Notes: generated by a model not told the origin, from the letters alone. A DNA stretch of 64,000 nt from JAZKAR01 sp040389065 (GCA_040389065.1 JAZKAR010000005.1:277639-341638), one strand, 5' to 3'; counted from the stretch's first letter, positions 15,501-30,500 are shown. Program-made: numbers and translations.

Positions 15501-18500
15501 ACTCAAGCTTCGCAAATCACTCCAACCCTTCCTTGGAGATAATGATTTCCAAGGTTCTCTTCCTCTACGCTCACCTGAACTATCTGCAGGTAAGTCTGAT
15601 CTAGCAGCTTGTTCTTGAGTATCGTGCTCAGATCTAAGAAGCGGTAATGGCGGAACTTCATCAGATAAGACATTTTTTTGCTCGCTTCGAGTTCCTTTCC
15701 TGCTTAAGCTTCTATTTTTAAAGAAAGCTTTCAAATTATCTTTAGATTCAGTAAAGCCTCTACGCAAGCCTCTGCCTCTTTCGCCAGCCTTGACAGCAGT
15801 ATAACTAGTTACAGTATTTATGCGTGGCAGTAAACTGGCTGGCTCAAGACCTAATTTATCTTTTGTACTTTCATCTTTAGGCACACTAAGAATATAACCA
15901 CCTAATTCATCACTCTCGTAGCTCGTTTTTTCATGATTTAAAGCTTCATAAAAACGTAGAGTCAATTTTCCTTGAAATAGCAACTCAGCTAAATCTTTGG
16001 CTGTTTCAAAGAAAATTGAATCGTTGTGCTTTCCATCTTTTTCTGTATTCACGCCTCTTAATGCGAATTTACCATTCTCTATTTTTTCTATAATCATTAA
16101 ATGAGGCGTATTTTTATCTTCAGTAATATAGGAATACTTCGCATCTTTAAACGTTAAACTATTTTCTTCATGGGGTTCTCCACGGTTACCGTGTGCGAAT
16201 ACAAACACTGCATCTAACTTACCAGCGTTAAGAGCCTCAAACAGGCTCGTTACGATTGGCATCACAGATGCTTTTTCAGCATCGGTAGCATCTTTATTGG
16301 CAGCTGCTCTTAATGCACTCTCATCCACTTGACTTTCAAATGCTAAACCTGTGCGACCTCGTTTTCTCATGTTGTGATCAAGTTTATTAATATCGAACCC
16401 ATCTCTACCTGCAACAATACCTAGCTCGTTTTCAAAAATAGGGCGTAATGCCTCAGCATTCTTTTCAACATCCTCATCTTTTGCACCTAACATGCGCATA
16501 ATGGCTTTGGCTATACAGTTGTCTGTAGCAGCGTGTAATAAAGGTGTTGAATCATCTTCATCTGAGCCAACCCTATCAAATTCCATTTCTCTTAAATACT
16601 GCGAAAACTCCTCTTGTTGCTGTAGTGTCAACGCTTTTCTATTTTTTTCTTTAGCTTTAAATCCATCCATTCTATTAGTGCTAAATTGCATCAATAACAC
16701 TTGAAGCGCTGGCTCAACATTTTGATCATTGTTAGCCATAGCTCTAATCATAAAATCAAATAGATTTCCTTCTTTTTTCCAGAAAGTTATCATTCTATAC
16801 ATAGCGCTTACTGCACTTTCTGGACTCCATTTTTTTCCATTTATAATTCTTAATGTCAACTTTTCAATGTTTAATTCAAGACCCTTAATCTCATTTTCTT
16901 TTTCCTCTTTTTCTTTTCCTGATAACTTATGTAGTTCTTTTTGGTCATCTATCAGTTTTTCTTTATATTTACTTAGCTGTTTTTTGCTTTCCTTATATAC
17001 TTCTGAACTCCATGTCTTTTCATTTTCAATTTCTAATACTAATTTTTCGATAGCTGATTCTAAACGTTCAATTTCTTTTATTTTTTTATCTTTTCTTTCG
17101 CCTGACAACGTTAGCAATTCATTTTTATGACCTATCTGTATTTCCTTATATTTTTTTAGAGTTGCATCTTTTTCAGCCAATTCTTCTGCTCTTTTTTGAA
17201 TAAATAAATTAGCGAATAATGGCTGCAAAAAGATACGGCATAGTGCATCAAACTCTCCATTGACCATGTTCCTGAGTGATACTGTTACCTCTTTCGGCAA
17301 ATTACTTAAACCCAAAACCTCATTTTCACCAGCTGCTTTCAATATTCTCATATGAAAAATAGCTGTTAGCATCAAACGATTAAGACTAGAGGTAGGCTCA
17401 CTCTTAAACTCAATACTTTCCTCTACCGAAGATCTTTCAATATTATTTCCTATAATATTCAAAAGGGAATTGTTGAAAATTTCAGCCGAGCTTGTACTGT
17501 TTGCATCTTTAGCGGAATTTAAAATACCTTGTTCAAGAATAGCCAACCATTCTTGCGTATCAAGCTCTTCCCCCTCATCTTCTGCGAATGCACTTGCCCT
17601 ATTTTTTTTAGTTGCGAGCATAGAAATATCTTCTTGAATTTGTTCTTTACTTCTACTGCTCAGCTGCTTTTCATGAAGATGAATATAGGTGGTAGATTTT
17701 TTATTAGTACCACTTAAAAAACTTTTTGTTTTCCGTATTACTCCTTTTTTTACATAGTTTTTAAGCCCTGCAGCATTAATTACAGGAAGCCATTTTAAAA
17801 GTGGTTTACCTTGATCATCAGAAGACATAGCAATATTATCAATATCTTCATCTTTAGTTCTTTCGCCTCTTACTACAGTAATTTCTGTATTGTTTCCTAG
17901 CCCTATCACTGAAAAATAATTTGATCGGTTGCTTGCTATTTTTTTCCATATGGCAGCTGTTTCTTTTTCCTCACCAAAAATCAAACTATTATCATCTGAT
18001 TTTTCTTTTAGCGTACCAATACCCTTTACAGAATCTAGCGTAAGGAGTTTTAATATACGTTTAATAGCGAATAATGTTGCACGCCCGGTTCCAGTTATTT
18101 GTAATAATGAATCCTCTGCACTAACATCTTGAAATAAATTTTCTTCTAAAATAAGCCAATCGCGATAGGTGAGTAAACGTGCTTGATCAGAATGTAGAGA
18201 TGGATAACCCTGTTGAGCTAAATGAGTAAATACGGCATAGTATTCAGGATGCCCATACACTTTAAAAGTTTTTCCTACCTTAGGCCTCCACCAATCTTGA
18301 TCTTTAATAATTAATCCACTTCCTGAAACTTCTTGCCCTTCCCAGTAATACCAATTATTTTCTTTAGCCTCTTTAAGGTTCTCCCTAAATGTCTTAATTT
18401 CAAATCTTATTTTTCTATTAATTAAATCTCCTGATTTACAAATACTTTCTGATTCATTAAGATAATCCGTTATGGCTTTTAATAGATCTTGAGTCGTTTT

Positions 18501-21500
18501 ATTAACAGCTATATGGATAAAAGATCTATCACCTTTTTCATAAAGACCTGCAATTTTTTCTTGCGTTTCAAGCCATATTTTTTGTATATCTTTAAATGAT
18601 TTCTCAAGCTGTGGAATTTTGAATGCGGCGTTAGGCCCAAACTCATTAACCATAAGTTGATTAAATCTACTCAACATGTTTTGCACACGATCGCTTATTT
18701 GAGCAAAGCAATCTTGGGCAAATTGCCGATCAATTTCTTCAGGTACTAAAACATATTTAATATAAGATGGATAATCTTCCTTATAATCCTCAACTTTTTC
18801 TTTTTGGATAATATGCATTAAATTCAACATACGCTGATAGTGCTCGCCTTTCTCTTCTTGTGTTAGCACTCTTGTCTGCTTTAGCATTTCATAGCTAGCC
18901 TCTAATAAAGAAGCCTTATCTTCAGCATCTCTCTGAGAAATTTTTTCTGCATCAGACAATACTGCACTTCTCGCAGAAAAAATTTCTGATGCGGTATCAG
19001 TTATTAATTTTTTCTTTAAAAAATTCATCATGATTTCATAATCATCAGAGCCATTATTTATGATTTTTTGATATGACTCTAAAGCCTCATGATAATATGC
19101 TCTTTTCATATCACTATTATCATGAGGTTCTGCTGCTAAAATCGCTGAAACCTTAGCAATACAACGATAAAGCTCGTCTTGGGCATTTTTATCTTCAATT
19201 GCTTTACAACGATCCAGAGCGATTTTGTAATATCTTAGGGCATTATCGAAATTGTTATCTTCTAAACTAGTACGTGCCAATCGCATGAGATCACCAATGA
19301 TCTTAGTACTTGAGTGCGCAACTCTGTATTCCTCTGACTCTTCAGATAAGGGCTTGAGGAAATTTGATAATAACTCCTCACCCAGAGTTATCGTATTAAT
19401 GGGGTCAGACCCCTTTGATTCTCTCTCTTCTTTTTCTGCACGATATGCACCAATTTTCCTTGTAAGGTCACCGCTCTCAGGATTAATTTTTCTTTCAAGC
19501 ATTTTTGCTAAATGACGAAGCTCTGCCTGAAACCCTGCATCTTCTAATATTTTCTCTACGGTTATTTCTTTTGCCTGAGCCCCTTGGCCTTTCTCAGGAA
19601 GCATTATCTTCATATATTCTAGAAGATTTTTATCGATAGCACTTAAATCAACAGAGTATGATTGACCATCAGCATGATCTATCTGCCATTGGCCATTTAC
19701 TTTCTTCATCCTTACCAAATGACCTTCATCAAGCTGAATTTCTTTGCCATCTAATGAAACTAATTTAACTGCCTTTTTGCTTCCTATTTTTAGCAGCAAC
19801 TCTTGATCATTTTCTGCTTTTTCTGCAAACTCAAGCCCACGATCAGCTAATTCTCTCCAGCGTCTATCTCCTGCTAATTTTGCTCTAACGGAGGCTGGAT
19901 AAGCTGGCATAAACCTTATTCCGTTCCTCATAAACAGGAAGCGCGCAAATTCGATCGTGAAAGCTCCTTCGTTATAGTCGCCTTTCATATCTTTAATGTG
20001 TTGAGCTATTACTTTGGGTTTAATACCTAGTTTTAGTAATTCTTCTTCTACAACTTTAATATATTCATTGAAATGACTCGCAAGCTTTTCTTCTCTAACT
20101 TCTTTTCCAAAGTTAGCTAAAGTGGTTTGTACACAGCGGCTTGGTATACTGGCTTCATTTTCATAGCCTAAATCATGTTTGGTATAAATTCGGCTTGATT
20201 GTTCCTCAGAAACAGAACTAATGTTACCTAATTGTTGACGTACAACGGGTAACTCCGGCTGCTCATTTTGAGAAGATTGATTCTTTGCTCTATTTCTACT
20301 TCTACTCCAGCTCCCAAGGTTTTCTCTGGAACCTTTTAGCGATAACCAGCTCTTGTTATGTCTTAAAGTTTTTCTTCCACGCTCTTTTGAATCACCTTGC
20401 ACGTCTAAAAAAGCAGCTAATTGTTTAGATAATACAGAAGAGAAAATAAAATACATGCCTGTTATTTTTCCTTTTTCTCCAGACAGCGATATCTTCTCTT
20501 CTAATCCTAATATTTTTTTAACTTTATCTTTTTTACTTGGCGCATCTTCATGTGGTCGCATAAGTTCCAGAGCAACACTTCTCTCTTTAGAGAAATCACA
20601 GAACTGCTCTCTATCTTTTAACCCTTTAAATATTTCACTGATTAAATTTAGATGATCTTTATTAATATGTGGAATGGCTTTTAATTTCTCAAACCATGCA
20701 TCATTAATGATATATTTATCAGCTTCTTGATGATTTAATAATGACAATAACTCTCTATTTTCTTCTATTGAGGCTCTACTAGAATTCGACTCTTCTAACC
20801 TGATTGCAAAATCAATAGCCCTGAATAAAGCTGCCAAGCCACTTTGAGGTTTATTAAGCTCTTGCAATACAGATGATTTATTTGCGCGGCTTAAATCAAT
20901 AGCAATATTATTAATAATTTTACTGACATAAATCTGCAAATCAGCCATATTACTGCTCAAAGATCGCTGCTGAAGTTTTTCATGGAACTGATTTGCTTCA
21001 TTAAGAAAAGGATGGCTTTTTATATTATTGATAATAGAAAATTTATTATCCCTTAATGCCTTTAACAATCCATCAAAATCCAAACGATTCCCAAGCTCTT
21101 TCGTTGGGCTTTGTATTATTACTGCACTACCTTTAGTAGTTATTGCATCTGAACGCTCTGTATTATACCCCACAAATTTAGATTCATTTAAATCAGATGT
21201 TTGTATCGAAGATCTAAACTCTTTAATTCCAGCAACCGAAACATGCGCAACATCAAACTCCCCATTCTTTTTATAAATAGCATAACAATACATAAATGGC
21301 TTATTAAGCACTAATGTTTTTCTGCCATCTGTATTCATAACAAAAAAGCTATTGCCCGTTAATTGACTAATAACTTGAGCCTTCCCTTCATCATGCATAG
21401 CATCAAATAATGAACTTTCCTCAATACCGCCCTTTAATTCCCTGACAAATCCTAATTGCATTTCAATTAATAAAGATTGTTTTGCATGATGTTTATATTC

Positions 21501-24500
21501 ATATAACGGAATCCAGATATTTTTCTCAATCGCTAATAACTGTAGACTTGTAGCAACAGCATGGTAGCTACAATTACCTAGATTTTGATCTACTCTAGGA
21601 TCACCATGTTTCCACCATTCTTTATTTTCAAATAATTTTTGATCTATTTTTATTTGCCAAAAGAATGCTCTATTCCCTACAAAAAATTCTAATTTTTCGA
21701 CCAACAATTCAAATTTTAAATGATCAGGATGATCTTTTAAAAATTTTATTATTTGTGGCAGTCGATCAGTCACAAAATCTTTAGCCCATAACATTAAATC
21801 TTTATTATCAGAACAATGAGACAACAATTCATTAAGTTCTGAAAAACCTGTTAGTTGATCTAACGCATTAAAAAAATCAAGATGCCGAAGCTCTTCCCTC
21901 ACCCATTCATAGCGAGCCAGCAAAGCACTTTTCCTCAATAGCACATAATTTTTATCTAATACTGTTGAGAGATTATCTATTGCTTTAGCCGAAGGAGTAT
22001 TATCAATTTCCGAGAAATCAGTTCTATCTAATTTACTTAATGCATCAGTAACATGCTCTTCTAATTTCCTTCCTTCTTCTTTAAAAATTTGTGCTCTTCT
22101 TTCAGCTTCTTTTTCAGCTAGTTCTGCCTCAACTAAAAAACCACTTTCAATTTCAGATAATAATTTATTCTTATTCCTCTCTTCAATCTCTTCTCTATGC
22201 TCTAATAACCCTACTATGAAATCCTTATCTTCAGGTATAAATCTTGCTAACTCAGAATAATAATTATAATGCCCATCTTCAAAGAAATCATTCATTAAAC
22301 TACATCTATCATCCGAAGCAGTAACTGCTGCTAGTTTTCTTATATATTCACGTAATTTTTCTTTTTCAAAATTACTTTCTTCTTTAACAACATTAATAAT
22401 GATTAATCTTAAAATAAGTTTTTTATCTCTAGCATCAGCCAAGCTCGGTTCGCTAGCAGCTAACTCAGCAAAACTTTCATAGTCCCCAGAGGCTTTGCAT
22501 TTTGCTAAGGCCCATTTAACATCTTTCTCACGTGACAAAAATGGTACTGAGGCTGCTAACTTAGCAAAAAGCTTATAGTTATTGGATTTTCTGCAGTCAT
22601 CAAGTGCTGTTCTTTTTTGGCTATCTGATACCAGCATTGGAGATGAGGCAGCTACTTCAGCAAAATAAGAGTACTTCTCAGCTCTCCATAATTCTTTTAA
22701 TGCCCATTTTTTATCAGTTTCGGAAGCTTCTACAGCAAACTTAGCAACATTTGCATAGTCGCCTTTTCTCAGCAATTTTCTTAAGTGAGCATTAATGGGG
22801 TCATTAATGGGGTCAGACCCCTTTGATCTTTGAGCGTTACTAGCGGCCACTATTCTCCAAGGCTCTGCCTGCAATGCCTCTGCCCCGGCTTCTTCTACCG
22901 GTAAAATTCCATGTTCTTCAATATGTCTGGCCTGCTCAGCTAACGTTAAACCAGCTTTCAGTTTTCTAACATAGCTTAGCTCAAAGCCAACCTTCTCAAT
23001 GAGACTTTTCAGACCTGATGGATCATTAATCAGTAGTTCTTTATTATCCCTGAAGCCTCTCAGTACCAGCAGGTGCTCTCCATGCCTTACTTCGGCAACG
23101 ACAGAAATTACGTGGCCTGCATCGGGACCAGTTTCAAATACTACGGATTCCTGCCCCTCTACACTCAACTTTAAGGCTCTTGCTTCACCTGAGTTATCGT
23201 TATAGCGCGCTAAATAGCCAAATTCGATTACAGCATGTTCAGGATTAGTAAAGCCCTCATATACTGCCTCGATATTTCTTCCAACTTCTAACTCACGCCC
23301 TTGCCCTCTTAGGAACTCTTCAACCCATTCGAATTCGGCTTTGCCCTCTTTCAATTTTGCCAGTACAGCTTCATCGCTCTCTCCTAGCCTTCTAGCTGCT
23401 CGCAAATACTCATAGCCCCAGCCTAATACTTCTTTAAGCTGCTCTTCGTGCGCTTGTTTTTCTGCTGCAGTGGCATTGCGTCTTAATATAGGAAATTCGC
23501 GATTACTAAAAATTGAAAATTCAGGCAACCGGTAGCCGGGATCGTTTGATCTTACGCTGTTATGCATAGCTAGTTCAGCACACCATATTGCTGCAGCTAC
23601 AGTATGGCGACCGCTGCTTTGACCAGCAGTATTAATGGGGTCAGACCCTTTTGATCTTTCTGACTGCGCTTGCATTATTTCTAAATCAATCGGTAATTCA
23701 GAACCAGAAACATCGTTTTCTTTACGCTTTCCTCGCCGGGCTTCTTCTATTGTCTCATTTTTTGTTTCAAATATTACATCACCTGGCAATGGTTCAAATA
23801 TTGCTTCGTTATTTGATTCTTCAGCATGTTCGGTTTGAATTTTTGCTACATCATTACTTCTCGGCGATGAAGGCCCTGCCTTATCTTCGATATTAAATTC
23901 GTGTAGATATGCATCTGATGATTTTTGTTGCCCTTCTTTTTCCTCATCATAATGAGAAATAATAATTTTAGGGGTATTTGGATCAACCTGAATATCAGGT
24001 TCATTATCTACTCGTCGTGCACTTATCGCATCATCATTATTTTCTATATCATCTTTTATCGATTGCATTAAATACATTAATCTACGCACATATTTTTCAT
24101 ACATAACATGATCAGGTGTTAAACTTGCACCAATCATGCCAATATAATTATGGCTGAATTCTGGCTCTAATACTATTCTAGCAACCCATTCTTTTAGGGC
24201 ATTATCTTCAGAGCTTATAATTTTATTTAAAATATCAACTCGAGCATTACTATTATTAATCGGGCTTCCATCAAACAAGCTTACTACTAATTTTTTGATA
24301 TTTAATTGCGATAATGCATCTTTTTCGATAGCAATTTCTTTTAAGATTTCAGCATAAACTAATGTTAAAACAATTCCATTAGGGCTATAATCCTCTTCCC
24401 TAGCCTCTAACTCGTTTTGACTCTCTTTCAATAATCTTAATTTTTCTTCAAGACTAGAATCTAACATCATTATAGAAGTCTTATATTTTTTTGCTTTTTT

Positions 24501-27500
24501 ATTAAAATTCTTTAAAACATCTTCCATTATTACTTTACTAAATTTTTTACATATCTCGATTGAAACTTTTCCTTCCACCAAGAACTGATCCTCTTTATTA
24601 TAAATTCCAGCTTTAGCTCGTAACCTGTTCAAACCTGAAAATAGTGTGTAACTGCTCAACGTCTTCTCTTCTTTTGCAACTTCCAGTTTTTCTAGCAATT
24701 TACTGAATTTTTTTCTTGCTTGTTTACTATCTTCATTAACTGGGAATAAAACACCTCCTTTGAAACCTTTTTCAACCGTTCTATTTATTTTTTGTATAAC
24801 GTATTTACCTTTTATTGCTTTTATTGTTTCAACTTTGAATTTTAAATACTCATTAACATTATTAACATAATTCTTAACACCAACCCTTCTTACAGTCGAA
24901 AGAGAGGGAAATTTAGCAAATCGATTATGGGAAGCATTAATATACTGCCAATAATAATCGGTTGAGTTATTAACTTTAACTCCTTTAATCATAGTGTAGT
25001 GATCAGATTTAGTAGATAAAGTAGGAATATAAATTTCTTCATTTTCCAAATTGTACAAATTATTTATACTGGCTAATATTTGGGGGGGAACTTTAAATTT
25101 TAACTCTTGATCAACATCGGTCACTCTTTCATAATATGGATAAATATCACTACGAATAGTTTTAGCAAGCGTCATAAAATCTATCATATCTTTTAATACA
25201 CTTACTCTCACCCCCCCCCCGACAATACCCATTGCAGCTAGAAGATCACTTCTAATATATTTTTCTTTATTTTCTACTAAAGCTCTTATAAGTACCCATT
25301 GGCTATACCGTGGTATATTAAATCCAAGCGACCCCATGTAGTTTATTAAAAGTTGATAAGGGCATTCATTTGTTAAATGACTAGCCATTACCACAGTTTG
25401 CGGCTGGCTCCAATGCTTACTATCTGTAAACTTGCCTGTAGCTGGAAACATTTCCCAACAGTAAAAAGAATTTTTTCTTACTTGCTTAATATTATTAAGC
25501 CAATCATTTGCATGTATAAACTTTTCATTATTGGAATCTTCTAATGAAACCATACGGCTAAAAAAAGCTTCCGTTTCTTCAAATGCATCTTTGCAAAGTT
25601 CATTAATTGTTTTCCTTAAGTTTTCCTTACGTATCAACTTAAGATTATTTACTTTATCAACCACATGAATTCCAACATTTTTCCAACGATCTTTTAATTG
25701 ATTCAACTCAGTTATAGCATATAAATTATTTATGTACTTATCAAAAATTATTTCAACATCATTAATTTGTTTTCGATCCACTTCCAAAGAAATAACATTT
25801 AACCGCTTTTTAAATTCTCTTATTAAATCTACTATAAAGGGATGAGATATAGTAGATACATTCATTGCCATGATCTTGTCAAAATCGTATTTTAAGTTGT
25901 CATAGCTACTATGAGCATTAGCTAATGAAGGTGTTAAATCTATATTTACATCACTCATTCGCTCATCAATAAAAGAAAGCTTATCAATTATCAGGCTAAA
26001 TCCTTCTGCTATCTCATCACGCTTATGTAAAGCTTCCTTAGCAAGGCTTTCTGTCATTCCATTTAAATTATGCGCTACCACACCATAATGTTGCACATTA
26101 AAATTATCCTCTATTGAATCATCATAGGTTGTAAATTGCGCTCTTTGTTTAATATGAGCTTTTTTTAAATTCTCTCTAAATTTATCTTCCCATTCATCTA
26201 ATGCATTTAAGACTCTATCGCAATGGGCATACCGCTCTTCAGTACTAATATCTGTTAATGGTTTTTCTAATAGCTTAATACTATCTGTTAGCGCAGTACT
26301 CGTTTCAGATTCATTTTTTGATACAACTGAAGCTACCTTCCTCTTACCCAAAAATTCACTAAACTCTTTTCCAATATAATTTAAACCTGACTTTACTTTA
26401 CCCTTAATAAAACTAAATTCAGTTACGCTTAATTCTTTTTGAATTTCGCTCACATAATCTTGTTTTGCTTTTGCTTTCGCATTTGAAGTGTTTAATTTTT
26501 CAAGAAAGTTTATTCTGGAATAGCTTCCTTTTACTTTTCCACTTACTAAATGATCTTGTTGATCACTCCACTTAAATAAACCATAACTTTCACCAGTAAC
26601 TATATTTTTTAACTCCCAGATTGATTCACCGGATTGCTGATCATTTATCTTTTTAGTAGCCAATAAATTACGCGTTTTAAATTTGGTCAATGACTTTTTA
26701 AGTTCACGGCTTTCATTTTCTAGCTGCTGAATTTCAATAATGCGATTCTCTGTGCCATTGCGGCTAAATAAGATATAACTTTCACCTTCCAGCTTGCTGC
26801 TATCTCGCACAACATCTATAAATGAGCTTGAATTTTCGTCAATGCCATAGCCTCTTTCTAATAATACTTTTTGAAGAAATAAACGTTTCAAGCGTGAAGA
26901 TTTTTCATAAGCCCTATATGTTCTATCAATTATTCTCCAATCAGCTCCCCAAAACCTATACTTGGGGTCCTTATGGCTTTTAGCGTATTCTGTGTTAAGT
27001 TCGGTTTTAAACTCCTGGAATATGCTTCCTAATGATCTACTGCCTTTCGAAGATGTTCTAGGCGGGATAGCGATATCAGCTTGTTTTTTATCAAAACTTC
27101 CCTCACCCGGATAAGTTTCTTGGCTTTTCGACATACGAGCATGAGTATTAGAGCTTATTCTTGTTGGAATTAAAGGGGTATGCGTTTCTTTAAAGTTTCC
27201 ATGTTTTCTGGTGTTTGTATATTCTATTTCTGGCACTATCTCTTCGCTCAAATTACTTCCTGTACCATTCTCAGGTAGTTCAAAGCGCACTTTTCTTGGC
27301 CCACTTGCAGACTGCTCAACATCGTTCTCATTAGAGCCTAAACGTATAATTTCTAATTTATTGTGATCACTAATTTCATCATTTCTAAGCGGCGTTACTC
27401 GCTGTGCTGTTGCTGCTATTTCAACGATAGGCTCTTCTAGCTCATACTCTGTAGAATAAGAATCTCGGTTTAAACTAGCGCGTGAGTTATCTGCACCTAT

Positions 27501-30500
27501 CAGATGAGCCTCATCACTATCAGAAATTTCAAGCTTTTGCGTTAACTTTAAAAAGTCTTCCGCTGCTTTTCTTAAGCTTTCATCATTACTATTTCTAGCA
27601 TTATCAAGAACGCTGTGAACGCCAAGAAACTCTAACTCTAAATCATCATCTGCCAAGAGTGCTTCTAAAACAGTTTTATCAATCAAAACTGTTTTAGAAG
27701 CATCCTTATGCCCTTCTAATTTCCATACACCATCTTCTTTATCTTCTTTAATCAGTACCATTAAATGCTGAGCATCAGCTTTTGTATCATAGTCAATGCT
27801 ATGATCAACACCGTTTGAGATCCATTTTAAATTTCCGCTAGCACCTTCTTTTGCAATAACCAGCACAGAGAATACTGGCGAAGTATCTGTGGTAAATTCA
27901 GTTAATAAATTAAATAACTCAGGCGCTATCTCTTTAGCTTTAGCTTTTCTCTGCTCATCAGACATAGTACGCGTGTGCTCTTCGCTTAATGCTTTCAAAC
28001 CATAACGACTTGCACCATTTCTTTCAAAAAATAGTTTAACTGCAATATCAATATATTCCTGAACACCTTCATTGTATTTTTCATAAAGATTACGAATCGC
28101 AAGATTATTACTATTAGCTGCATCAACTCTCTCAAACCATGCCTTTATTTCTTGTTGGATAGCAGGATGTATAACTTCATCCCAACCTGTTTTTATTTCA
28201 TCGTTTTCGCCTTGTTGTTTATAAAAAGCTCGCACTGCTTGACGTATACAATGCTTTAATGAAAGAGAAATTTTTTGAGATTCTGATTTTTCTATTTCAG
28301 TATGAATGGGGTCAGACCCCTTTGATTCTTCTGCTGTTGATTCAAAATGCATTGCAACTGTAAAATTAGCTACGCTATCTAAAATACTTTCCTTAAATAC
28401 ATCATCAATATAGGCTTCTCTTACCAAGCCTTCTAATTGACTTACTTTATAAAGCAACTGTTCTATTTGTTTATTTTTATAACTATTATTCTCTAGCAAT
28501 AGCGCATGTGTCTCATATAATGTTGAGAAATCCTTAAACATTTTAACTATAAATTCACATTGTTTATTTTTCTCATCATCAGAGGCACTTCCATTATTCT
28601 CTAACTCTTCAAGATTACTTATTTCATCTTTAATATTTAAAAAATAACTCTCATTTACTTCATCAAATATTTTTGATGCTTCTTTTTTAATTAAGAGCTG
28701 TATTTCTTTATCTTCACAACTCTGTAATATACTGCTATACCGTTCTAACACCAACATACCAAATAAAAGGTCTCCTTGAACAACAATTAAATCATCTACT
28801 AAACCTTTAAAAATACTTGCAACTTCTTTTAAAGATCTGCCATTTTCTATATAACTTTCAACCAAATCCATACTTTTATTAACAACTTCTTTGCGCATTT
28901 CCACTGCATACTTATTCTCACTAACAATTTTATTTAGCAGACTTATATGTTTGTAAATAACTAACATCACCATATCTGGTTGATTACTTGCTTTGAATAG
29001 ACTTTTTGCCTCCATTACACAATTAATAGCTTTTTGCAGAATTTCATTATTTTTCAAATCTCCTTGAATCCATTCATCATGCGCCATCATAAATGCCCTA
29101 GCCGCTTCTTCAGGCTGCATATTAATTTTATATGCTTCAGCTTGCTTTTCATGATCTATTGCATTGCAATGATGTTCTAGTAACGCATGAAGATCTTTCA
29201 CTCCTATTAATACTTGATGAGTTGTATCTTGATGATTATTCCAAAAAATTTCTAGCATTCTTGTATTTAAAATTGTATCTTTTTCTTGATTATGTTCTTT
29301 TAGAACCCTCATTCCATAAATATCATCAATTAACCCTTTTAGAGAGTTTACAATTTCCATTTTAAAACTACTAAAAATATTCTCTCCTCTATCACTAACA
29401 AAAAAATCTATTGCATGTTCCAATTCAATGACTCTAGTTTCCATTGCCAAAAACTCAGAGTTATTAGCAAGGTACTCACTGCTAGCTAGCAATAATGAAG
29501 TGGTGGTTTTTAATTTATTATAAAGATCTTGAACATTTTCGGAAAATCCTACTCTAATTGGTGTTGAGTCCTCATCTTTTGCATGCGGGTTTAAATCTTT
29601 ACTCCATTTACCTTTATTGTACGTATATTCAAATCCCAAATCATCGTGCGAACCTAAAGCAAGATCATCATACAAACCTAAAGGAGCACCATCAAATGTC
29701 TTTAAAGGTTGCTTCATCCTTTCTACATATTCATTGAATTTTTCTATATAACCAGGGCTATTAACCCCAATATCGCTTAAATATATTTCTGATTTCAATG
29801 GTTCTGCTTGCCAAGTCAAGCTAAGTTCTGTTTTAACATTAGTACCAAATATTGATGAAACAACTTCTTTCAGTGCACTAATTTTTTCTAAAAACTCATT
29901 TTTATTAGCACCTAATACTTGTGGCTCCCATGTATAAAACTCAACACATAAATTTATAAAATATCTAGCTTTAGAATAAATATCTATTAAAACTCTAAGC
30001 TGCAATTTTAATTCGTCATAACTTTGCAAACTAATCACTGGAACAAGCTGCTTCTCTAATGCTCTAATTTCCGCCTCAAACCAATCCTTTTTTGCAGTTA
30101 TTCGTTGAGCCAACCGTAAAAAATCACCAATATAAAGCGGTGAATTTGTTTGGGGTTGATAATAAGTAATTAATTCATTCAAATCGTTTTGAAGAGTTTC
30201 ATTTGGAAATTGGTCTGTTCTATTATTTATGCTCTTTGCTACATCCATGCCTTTTATGTGGCCTGGAATAAATCCAATAGCATCATTATCTCTTCTGCGC
30301 AACCCATATCCCATTAGACCAAAATCTTTGGGGATGGCAACTGGATTTACTTTAGGAATAGGTATTTGTGGTTGCGTCAAGAACTTGGCCCATGGATTTC
30401 TGCTCTCTAACAATTGAGAACTTATCATTGAATCATGCATTCCAAGTAATCCAAGCATTGCTTTCTTTAAACCCTCTGATTTTCCAGATGCTAGAATTTG

